From the NCBI GenBank assembly GCA_027486895.1, contig JAIXOE010000040.1, forward strand, positions 1-41,254: a DNA stretch of 41,254 nt, in the 5' to 3' direction. The notes beneath the pieces are model-generated. The model was given only the letters and a program-made list of their open reading frames with translations. It ran no database searches and was not told the origin of the DNA. Shown piece by piece: positions 8,535-14,608 of this stretch (position 1 is its first letter; each line of letters starts with the position of its first letter). Source of the stretch: Sphingomonadales bacterium (lineage in GTDB: Bacteria; Pseudomonadota; Alphaproteobacteria; Sphingomonadales; Sphingomonadaceae). The position numbers and the translations under genes were made by a program.

Positions 8535-10301
8535 ATGAAGCCCGTACTCGACATTAAAAGTTCCGTTCTTGAGCAGGCCTGGCATTGGCGCGGCGGGGGC
8601 ACCGATGGGCGCGATCCCGATTTCCAGCCTGACGATCTGGTGACCCAGTTGCTGATGGCGCGCGGCGTCGACCGGGACGACATCGAACGGCACCGCAACC
8701 CGACCATTCGTAACTTCATGCCTGACCCATCGATATTTCAGGACATGGAAAATGCCGCGCTACGCTTGGCGCAGGCGGTTGAGGCGGGCGAACAGATTAC
8801 CGTCTATGGTGACTATGACGTCGATGGCGCGACCAGTGCGGCGTTGCTCATCCGGCTGTTGCGTATGCTGGGCCTTGATGCAGGTTACTACATCCCCGAC
8901 CGGTTGATGGAGGGCTATGGCCCATCAGGCGAAGCCCTTGTCCGTATCGGCGAAGGTGGCAGCCGCCTGATCGTTACCGTCGATTGCGGCGCCATGGCAT
9001 ATGATGCGCTCGCGCAAGCCAAAGCGGCTGGACTTGAGGTCATCGTTGTCGACCATCACAAATGCGCCTCAGAGCTTCCGGTGGCCTACGCGCTCGTAAA
9101 CCCCAACCGGTTAGACGAAACCGATGACGCAGCATCCCACGGCCATCTGGCGGCGGTTGGTGTGGCTTTCCTGCTGGGCGCGGCACTGATCCGCACGCTG
9201 CGCACGCGTGGCCATTTTGCGACCCGCGCCGAACCCAAGATCATGGACTTGCTGGATTTGGTGGCGCTGGGCACCGTGGCGGACGTGGCGCAGCTCAGGG
9301 GGCTGAACCGGGCGTTCGTCGCGCAGGGGCTAAAGGTCATGGCCGCGCGCCGTAACATTGGCCTGTCGGCCCTCATTCAGGCGAGCCGCCTCACCCGTGC
9401 ACCCATTTGCTCCGACCTTGGCTTTGCCTTGGGCCCACGCATCAATGCAGGCGGCCGTGTGGGCAAGTCGGACCTTGGCGTGCGCCTACTGACCACCGAG
9501 GACGCGGTTGAGGCGCAGGACATCGCGCTTGAGCTCGACCGGCTGAACGAAGAACGGCGCGTGATTGAATCTGTGGTTCAGGAGCAGGCCGAGGCTATGT
9601 TGGCGGGGCAGCACAACCGCGCGGTGGCATTGCTGTCGGGCGAAGGCTGGCACCCCGGCGTCATTGGCATCGTCGCAGGCCGGATTAAGGAAAAAACCGG
9701 AAAGCCTTCCATCGTCATTGCAGTCGACGAACATGGTGTCGGCAAAGGCTCAGGCAGATCGATTGCCGGCGTCGATTTGGGCGCCGCGATTATATCTGCG
9801 CGTGAGGCTGGATTGCTTGAGGCCGGCGGCGGCCACGCGATGGCGGCGGGGCTCACCGTGTCACATGACAAAATTGATGCGCTGGCCGATTGGCTGGACG
9901 ACCGGCTCGCTGTCGATGTGGCGAATGCTTCGGGATCCAAGGCACTTTTGATCGACGCGATCGTTGCCCCGCGCGGCTTAAATCCGATTTTTGTCGACGC
10001 AATGGAATCGGCTGGCCCCTATGGCATGGGCTGGCCGGGTCCGCGTGTGGTTACAGGGCCGTTGCGGATCATCAAGTGCGATATCGTCGGCAAAGACCAT
10101 GTGCGCGCTATCGTGGCGGGCGACGACGGGCAGTCGTTTAAAGCCATGGCGTTTCGTCAGGGCGAGACCGTTTTGGGCCAGACAATGCTGCACGCAGATC
10201 GCAGCCGACGCTACTGGTTTGCCGGCCGCGCAAAGACCGATGATTGGGGCGCGACGCCAAAAGCCGAGCTTCACGTCGACGACATTGCATTCGCCGACTG
10301 A
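8535..10301 (+). CDS. recJ: Single-stranded-DNA-specific exonuclease RecJ
   Basis: A 588-aa 5'-3' ssDNA exonuclease acting in recombination and mismatch repair. The DHH phosphoesterase motifs are all present: GDYDVDGATSA (92-102), TVDCG (148-152) and VVDHHKC (171-177), followed by the DHHA1 domain with GGGHAMAAGL (431-440). The OB-fold region follows in the last 130 residues. Length matches alphaproteobacterial RecJ. AGGGAAGCAGG precedes the ATG. It is the last gene before tRNA-Glu. Confidence 0.97.
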   Translation: MKPVLDIKSSVLEQAWHWRGGGTDGRDPDFQPDDLVTQLLMARGVDRDDIERHRNPTIRNFMPDPSIFQDMENAALRLAQAVEAGEQITVYGDYDVDGATSAALLIRLLRMLGLDAGYYIPDRLMEGYGPSGEALVRIGEGGSRLIVTVDCGAMAYDALAQAKAAGLEVIVVDHHKCASELPVAYALVNPNRLDETDDAASHGHLAAVGVAFLLGAALIRTLRTRGHFATRAEPKIMDLLDLVALGTVADVAQLRGLNRAFVAQGLKVMAARRNIGLSALIQASRLTRAPICSDLGFALGPRINAGGRVGKSDLGVRLLTTEDAVEAQDIALELDRLNEERRVIESVVQEQAEAMLAGQHNRAVALLSGEGWHPGVIGIVAGRIKEKTGKPSIVIAVDEHGVGKGSGRSIAGVDLGAAIISAREAGLLEAGGGHAMAAGLTVSHDKIDALADWLDDRLAVDVANASGSKALLIDAIVAPRGLNPIFVDAMESAGPYGMGWPGPRVVTGPLRIIKCDIVGKDHVRAIVAGDDGQSFKAMAFRQGETVLGQTMLHADRSRRYWFAGRAKTDDWGATPKAELHVDDIAFAD

Positions 10302-10319
10302 AATAGCACGAACTTGGCC

Positions 10320-10348
10320 TTGACGAGCGCATAACGAATCCGTAAAGG
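10320..10348 (+). promoter_or_regulatory. Candidate sigma-70 promoter of tRNA-Glu
   Basis: TTGACG at 10320-10325 and TAAAGG at 10343-10348, spaced 17 bases, lie 20 bases before the tRNA-Glu gene and just after recJ. The -35 is near consensus for alphaproteobacterial housekeeping promoters; the -10 is weaker. Confidence 0.45.
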
Positions 10349-10367
10349 CGCGGCTCGCCAAGCGATT

Positions 10368-10442
10368 GGCCCCTTCGTCTAGCGGTTAGGACGCGGCCCT
10401 TTCACGGCTGAAACACGGGTTCGATTCCCGTAGGGGTCACCA
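10368..10442 (+). tRNA. tRNA-Glu (anticodon UUC)
   Basis: A full cloverleaf can be folded. The acceptor stem GGCCCCT (10368-10374) pairs with AGGGGTC (10432-10438), with one G-U pair. The anticodon arm is CGGCC-CTTTCAC-GGCTG, with anticodon TTC at 10401-10403. The T arm ACGGG-TTCGATT-CCCGT is perfect. The discriminator base is A and CCA is encoded (10440-10442). The 3' end of tRNA genes is a frequent integration site for tyrosine recombinases, and one lies 1.6 kb downstream. Confidence 0.97.
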
Positions 10443-10814
10443 ACTTTTTGCATGCAATGCGCGGTGCGAGGCTTGGTGTTCCGGACATATTGAAATTTAG
10501 CGTGATGCCACTGTTTGTTGGTGCGCGTCAGTTGCCGGCGTTATCGGGACTTTAGAGCTCTCCGTGGAGGCTTGCAGTGTGGCCGGCGCGCAGAACTGAA
10601 ATACAACCCCTTGCACAGTAGATATGCCGCGCGCGCCCGCGCGCGAGGGCGCAGTTATTGCGCGGCAGCCATTGTGGGGAGTAAGCTTCTTTGGTATAGT
10701 CGGGGCACGCTAAATCAGCGCGCTGTCTTTACGTCGAGCGCACTCTGCGGCGCAAGCGTGCGCGATTGATCGAACGCTCTAATCTCAAATCCACATTTTT
10801 GACACAGGAGAGCC
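10443..10814 (+). other. 372-base gene-free stretch after tRNA-Glu
   Basis: No credible gene is seen. The only open frame (10515-10769) codes for an Arg/Ala/Cys-rich sequence without any family feature. It holds an alternating GC hairpin, CGCGCGC at 10628-10634 with GCGCGCG at 10639-10645, and downstream of it a promoter-like pair at 10672-10700. The long untranslated leader before the 10818 gene (about 110 bases) is unexplained. Confidence 0.5.
10672..10700 (+). promoter_or_regulatory. Candidate sigma-70 promoter for the 10818 gene
   Basis: TTGTGG at 10672-10677 and TATAGT at 10695-10700 are separated by exactly 17 bases. This is the best promoter-like pair in the gene-free stretch and points at the 221-aa gene, leaving a leader of roughly 110 bases. 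Confidence 0.45.
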
Positions 10815-10817
10815 GTG

Positions 10818-11483
10818 ATGGCCGACGATCATATTTATGAATTTCCAGAGCAAGCGAAGCCCGTGGGCGACGAGACAAGCGGTTCAGGCAACGCAGATGA
10901 GCCTGAAATAAACCCTGAGGACTACTATCGCGCGTTCGACGCGCGCATGGAACTCCTGTTCGGGAGTGACCGGTTGAAAATTTGCGGTTGGCTGAACATT
11001 GGGTACGACAGTGTGACTGCCGACGACCTCGCGCGGGCCTGCCTGTCGGACGATGTGCAGACACAGGCCGTGCGGCTGCAGTCCCTCTTTGAAATGTGCG
11101 GCCTCGTGGGCGAGGCGCACTCAGTTGAGCGGGCAGATTTAATCAAGAGGCTTGCCGAGGCGGGGCCGCAGAGCATTACCGAAATGCAGGTTCTTTTTCA
11201 GGCGATTGCGACGGAGTACATGGCGTCGCGCTGCGCGGCTGACGCAATGCGGCCAGGCCAGTCATTCGAAGTAATGTCCCTCCAACTGGGTAATTTTGGC
11301 AAGGCCGCGAAAATGGGCACGCAATTGCGGGAGGCGCAGCACAAGTTACGCGAGGCGGCGAGGCCGAGCCTGAGATTGCTTGACGCCAGTCCCCACGCGG
11401 CGATCGGGCATACCAAGAGCCTGCCCAGTGGAGAGGCGGCTGCCGGCCCGCAGAGCGAGACTGGTGAGACGGGGCGTGGCTAG
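10818..11483 (+). CDS. Hypothetical protein of the tRNA-Glu-linked module
   Basis: A 221-aa soluble protein I do not recognise. AGGAG at 10806-10810 is seven bases before the ATG at 10818; a GTG three bases earlier is possible. The N-terminal 35 residues are acidic and disordered-looking. The middle (about 40-175) is predicted mostly helical, with segments such as EDYYRAFDARMELLFGS, DDLARACLSDDVQTQAVRLQ and AIATEYMASRCAADAM. The last 40 residues are Gly/Pro/Ser-rich. The stop overlaps the GTG start proposed for the next small gene. Genes of this kind with helical repeats often accompany the HGG-motif gene in prophages and islands, but no function can be assigned. Confidence 0.6.
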   Translation: MADDHIYEFPEQAKPVGDETSGSGNADEPEINPEDYYRAFDARMELLFGSDRLKICGWLNIGYDSVTADDLARACLSDDVQTQAVRLQSLFEMCGLVGEAHSVERADLIKRLAEAGPQSITEMQVLFQAIATEYMASRCAADAMRPGQSFEVMSLQLGNFGKAAKMGTQLREAQHKLREAARPSLRLLDASPHAAIGHTKSLPSGEAAAGPQSETGETGRG

Positions 11484-11742
11484 TCGGCACGTCCGCAATG
11501 TCCGGCCCATGATGCTCAGCCCGCGGTGCGGCGCACGCACGCGCGCCGGCACTGACTGCCAGTCGCCCGCCGTGTCTGGGCGCGGGCGCTGCCGCATGCA
11601 CGGCGGGGCAAAGGGCTCGGGCGCGCCGATGAAAAACAGCAATGCCCTGAAGAATGGACTGTACACCGCCGAACGGCTGGCAATGCGACGGCAGCTTAGT
11701 GTCTTAATGCGTACAGGTAAAAAATTACTGCGTGATATTTAG
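11476..11742 (+). CDS. Small HGGAKGSGAP-motif protein (phage/island-associated family)
   Basis: An 88-aa basic protein with the pattern RCGARTRAGTDCQSPAV, CRMHGGAKGSGAP and NALKNGLYTAE. This combination (two or more cysteines followed by the HGG box and an NALKxGLYT segment) is common in short proteins of alphaproteobacterial prophages and islands; the Cys/His pattern suggests a small zinc-binding fold. The GTG at 11476 overlaps the stop of the previous gene by eight bases; ATGs at 11509 and 11512 are alternatives that would start just before the first cysteine motif. The function is unknown. Confidence 0.65.
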   Translation: MASRHVRNVRPMMLSPRCGARTRAGTDCQSPAVSGRGRCRMHGGAKGSGAPMKNSNALKNGLYTAERLAMRRQLSVLMRTGKKLLRDI

Positions 11743-11798
11743 CACGTTCGGTGGTCGTGGGCGGAACTCGCGATTTTTTCCAAGTTGCGCGTCTGTTA

Positions 11799-12038
11799 TC
11801 AGCCAGTGGGTTGCAGCCGGATTCCAGGGCCGTCGTCTGGCGACCCGATAAATTCAATACCAGCAGCCTCAAGCGTCTTCTTTAGTGCAAGTAAATTTGC
11901 GCGTGTTGTTGCCGGCACGCCGTCGACCGTCTCAGCCCTAGTAATTGTGCTCGTGCTCACATCCGACTTATCAGACAAGTCTTTGACTGACCAGCGCAGG
12001 GCATTCCTAGCCATCCTGATTTGAACCCCAGTTAGCAT
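11799..12038 (-). CDS. XRE-type helix-turn-helix regulator
   Basis: A 79-aa protein that is almost only a Cro/CI-type HTH: MLTGVQIRMARNALRWSVKD, then LSDKSDVSTSTITRAE as recognition part, then an EAAGIEFIGSPDDGPG tail seen in many short island-borne XRE regulators. The frame opens at a TTG (12044), but AGGAA eight bases before the ATG at 12038 supports the latter. It diverges from the recombinase, and repeated ATATGAT elements in the gap are probable binding sites. It may repress the recombinase, as in other integrative elements; this is inference. Confidence 0.85.
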   Translation of the reverse strand: MLTGVQIRMARNALRWSVKDLSDKSDVSTSTITRAETVDGVPATTRANLLALKKTLEAAGIEFIGSPDDGPGIRLQPTG

Positions 12039-12050
12039 TGACAAAATTCC

Positions 12051-12077
12051 TATATGATAATATTTGCATCATATGAT
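12051..12077. promoter_or_regulatory. Candidate tandem operator between XRE regulator and recombinase
   Basis: The motif ATATGATAA occurs at 12052-12060 and again at 12071-12079, 19 bases apart (nearly two helical turns). The second copy is part of a perfect 10-base palindrome, ATCATATGAT, at 12068-12077. The first copy and the palindrome's left arm also form an inverted repeat (ATATGAT at 12052-12058, ATCATAT at 12068-12074). The elements lie upstream of the regulator and overlap the likely recombinase start, where an XRE repressor would be expected to bind. Confidence 0.5.
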
Positions 12078-12999
12078 AAATATAAATTCACATGCATCTC
12101 AACCAAAGCACGATTGGCGACAAGAATTCAAGCGCCTTGAAGGGGCATACGCACCCGCGACCTTGCGAGGATACTTCACGGACGTGCAAAAATTTACCAA
12201 TTGGTGCGGTGCGCAGGGGCTCCAGCCCTTCCCCGCCGAGGTTACAACCGTGTGCGAATTTGTTACGGCGCAGGGAGTGGATCTCCGCCCCGACAGCGTC
12301 CGCCGCTGCCTTTGCGCAATACGTAAAATCCACCACCTCCTTCGCCTGCCCGACCCGACTACCGACGAGGATGTCAACTTGGCCATGCGCAGGCTCAAGC
12401 GGGCCAAGTTGGGACGCCCGCGGCAGGCCAAGGGAATGACGCGCGCGCATCTGGAACGATGCCTTGAGGTTCAGCCCGACAGTCCGTGGGGCTTGCGCAA
12501 TCGTGCACTGCTGTCGCTGGGCTTCGACCTACTGACCCGTCGCTCGGAGCTTGTAGCACTCATGACGGACGATCTTGAATTTAGACAGGACGGAACCCTG
12601 CGCGTAATAATCCGGCGCGGTAAGACTGACCCGTTCGGCATGGGGCGTATTGGGTTTACATCACGCCGGTCGGCGCAACTGGTGGGCGAGTGGCTTGCGT
12701 GGCGCGGCGACACTATCGCGCCGTTGTTCTGTGGAATTTATCGGGGCAAAGCCATTAATAGGTCGCTGGAGACGACAAAAGTAAAGCTCATCGTCAAGGG
12801 GGCCGCTGCCGCTGCAGGTCTGCCTCCCGAAGAAGTCGAGGCGTTCTCAAGCCACTCGCTCAGGGTCGGCGCGGCGCAGGAATTACTGCGCGCAGGGTTC
12901 GACACGGCCGCCATTATGCGCGCCGGTGGTTGGAAATCTACGAATGTGTTGGCGCGATATCTCGAATATGCGGAACACAATGTTTGGGAGGCGCAGTAA
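12073..12999 (+). CDS. Tyrosine-type site-specific recombinase (integrase)
   Basis: A protein of about 308 aa. The N-terminal SAM-like core-binding domain (LEGAYAPATLRGYFTDVQKFTNWC) is followed by the catalytic domain with Arg I in LLTRRSELVALMTDDL, the HxLR box SHSLRVGAAQELLRAG, a WKS in the second His/Trp position (MRAGGWKSTNVL) and the nucleophile in ARYLEY. All key residues seem present, so it could be active. The frame opens at a TTG at 12064; the ATG at 12073 is the first standard start and lies inside the palindromic operator, with no clear ribosome binding site. It faces gmhA at its 3' end. It probably mediated integration of the small module, or of a larger island that included it. 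Confidence 0.9.
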   Translation: MININSHASQPKHDWRQEFKRLEGAYAPATLRGYFTDVQKFTNWCGAQGLQPFPAEVTTVCEFVTAQGVDLRPDSVRRCLCAIRKIHHLLRLPDPTTDEDVNLAMRRLKRAKLGRPRQAKGMTRAHLERCLEVQPDSPWGLRNRALLSLGFDLLTRRSELVALMTDDLEFRQDGTLRVIIRRGKTDPFGMGRIGFTSRRSAQLVGEWLAWRGDTIAPLFCGIYRGKAINRSLETTKVKLIVKGAAAAAGLPPEEVEAFSSHSLRVGAAQELLRAGFDTAAIMRAGGWKSTNVLARYLEYAEHNVWEAQ

Positions 13000-13040
13000 C
13001 GCGATGCTACTGCCCCTCCCCCCCTACCTGAGAAGTACGC

Positions 13041-13613
13041 TCACGCAGATTTTATGTCGTTCCCACATAGCGTCTTCATAACCATATGGCCGAACATCAA
13101 ATGCACGTCTTCACACAACTGCATATCAAATGAGGGAACCAATACTGCCTGGTGGCACATGGGCATGAGCTTACCCCCGTCATATCCAACAACTGCAAGC
13201 GTTGTTCCTTCATTCTCGTTGGCATATTCCACTGCCTTCAAAACATTCGGTGAATTGCCACTTCCGCTGATCGCAATGACCAGATCGCCTGGATCCATTA
13301 GCGCCTTGAGCTGCCCTGCAAACACCTCGTCGTAAGAAAGATCGTTTCCGTATGCAGTGATCAGGCCAATGTTGTCACATAAGCTCACGCCACGAAACTT
13401 CTTTCCTGTGGCAAGATTTATCATCTTGTTCCAGTCAGTGATATAATGTGAAGCAGTGGAGGCGCTGCCGCCGTTTCCACACGTTATGATCTTTTTGCCT
13501 TCTCGAAATTTACTTGCGACAAGGTCAACCCCTGCTTGAAAAGCTGAAGTGTCGCAGAGAGTATGTAACTCCGCGTGGGCCGAAAAATAATTTTTTATCG
13601 AAAAAGCTGTCAT
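13041..13613 (-). CDS. gmhA: Sedoheptulose 7-phosphate isomerase (phosphoheptose isomerase)
   Basis: A 190-aa SIS-fold enzyme converting sedoheptulose 7-phosphate to D-glycero-D-manno-heptose 7-phosphate, the first step of nucleotide-heptose synthesis. Phosphate-binding loops are GNGGSAS (46-52) and SGSGNS (116-121). The zinc/catalytic histidines are in CEDVHLMFGH (167-176). Length is normal. It is the last gene of the long leftward polysaccharide operon and lies five bases after hddA. Together with the kinase and the fused enzyme upstream it completes the GDP-heptose route. Confidence 0.93.
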   Translation of the reverse strand: MTAFSIKNYFSAHAELHTLCDTSAFQAGVDLVASKFREGKKIITCGNGGSASTASHYITDWNKMINLATGKKFRGVSLCDNIGLITAYGNDLSYDEVFAGQLKALMDPGDLVIAISGSGNSPNVLKAVEYANENEGTTLAVVGYDGGKLMPMCHQAVLVPSFDMQLCEDVHLMFGHMVMKTLCGNDIKSA

Positions 13614-13618
13614 TTTGA

Positions 13619-14608
13619 TTACCTACTTTCTGGCTGGTAATATGTAATTTGCGCACCGGCACGATCGAACCCAAATTTTATGGGTTCCAATATTGCAAGC
13701 GCCCTCGTTATCGCAAGATGAGTTTCAGGGGGGGCATAAAACATTATGAAACCGCCATTACCAGCCCCTAACAGCTTTCCGCCGGTAGCGCCATTCTTGA
13801 TCCCAGTTTCGTACCAGCCGTCAATTTCGCGGTCAGATATGCCGTTTGCAAGCTGGGTTTTGAGCCGCCAGTTTTCATGTAATAACGCTCCTACAGCATC
13901 AAGGACGCCTGCCTCAAGCTCCTGCTTAAGTTCAAATGCTAACTCGACCATACGCTCCATTAGCTTTCGGTGATTTCCAGCGCGTAGTTCCGCAGATTGT
14001 TTCACCAAAACCTGGGATGCACTTCGAGTTCTGCCGGTAAAGAAAACTAAAATGTGATCTTCAAATTTTCTGATTGTGGATAAAGAACAACGCACTGGAT
14101 CTACGGTTACGGTTTCATCGGGGTGAAATTGGATTAAGTTGAGTCCTCCGAATGCCGCCGCATACTGATCTTGCTTCCCAATTGGTTCTCCGCACCTGTC
14201 AATTTCGATTTCACACGCCTGTTCCGCCAACTGATCCTTGCTTATGTAGCGTCCCTGATAGGCATTTAGCGCGTTTAATAGCCCCACAGTAAAGCTGCTC
14301 GAGGAGCCAAGGCCCGATCCCGTGGAAGGAATATCCGCAAGTGAAGCTATTTCAATTCCAGTCTCGACACCGGTAATCGCGAGAGCCTCACGTACCAAGG
14401 GATGCTGGACTTCAGTGAAATGATCCACTTCTTCAGTTCTCGAATAGCTTAATCGGATCCGGCCATCGAACTTGCGGTTAACCGCCAGATAAATATATTT
14501 ATCGATTGCGGTCGAAAGAACAGCACCTGGTGTCTCGCGGTAAAAAGCCGGCAAATCACTACCGCCGCCTACAAAGCTCATCCTTAGAGGCGTTTTGCTA
14601 AGTATCAT
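13619..14608 (-). CDS. hddA: D-glycero-alpha-D-manno-heptose 7-phosphate kinase
   Basis: A 329-aa GHMP-family kinase that makes heptose 1,7-bisphosphate of the alpha (GDP) series. Motifs: KTPLRMSFVGGGSDLPAFY at the N-terminus, typical of HddA; the GHMP ATP loop PSTGSGLGSSSSFTVG (94-109); and the C-terminal KLLGAGNGGFIMFYAP glycine motif. The start overlaps the stop of the fused heptose enzyme by four bases (ATGA). Its presence, rather than the HldE type, tells that the product is GDP-linked and thus meant for an S-layer, capsule or O-chain rather than the lipid A core. Confidence 0.93.
   Translation of the reverse strand: MILSKTPLRMSFVGGGSDLPAFYRETPGAVLSTAIDKYIYLAVNRKFDGRIRLSYSRTEEVDHFTEVQHPLVREALAITGVETGIEIASLADIPSTGSGLGSSSSFTVGLLNALNAYQGRYISKDQLAEQACEIEIDRCGEPIGKQDQYAAAFGGLNLIQFHPDETVTVDPVRCSLSTIRKFEDHILVFFTGRTRSASQVLVKQSAELRAGNHRKLMERMVELAFELKQELEAGVLDAVGALLHENWRLKTQLANGISDREIDGWYETGIKNGATGGKLLGAGNGGFIMFYAPPETHLAITRALAILEPIKFGFDRAGAQITYYQPESR

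Larger units (their letters stand above)
10443..12999. mobile_element. Candidate small integrative element or remnant next to tRNA-Glu
   Basis: Between tRNA-Glu and the polysaccharide locus lie an unknown 221-aa gene, a small HGGAKGSGAP-motif gene, an XRE-type regulator and a tyrosine recombinase. This gene content, next to a tRNA 3' end, is typical of small integrative elements. The 27-base tRNA 3' end is not repeated anywhere I could see downstream, so the right boundary is unknown; the element may be decayed, or the recombinase may use another site. It may also have entered together with the AT-richer polysaccharide genes. Inference from gene content. Confidence 0.4.

Noticed and set aside
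10515-10769. An 84-aa open frame after tRNA-Glu
   Set aside because: Composition is Arg/Ala/Cys-rich with no recognisable feature and it crosses the GC hairpin and promoter-like site.
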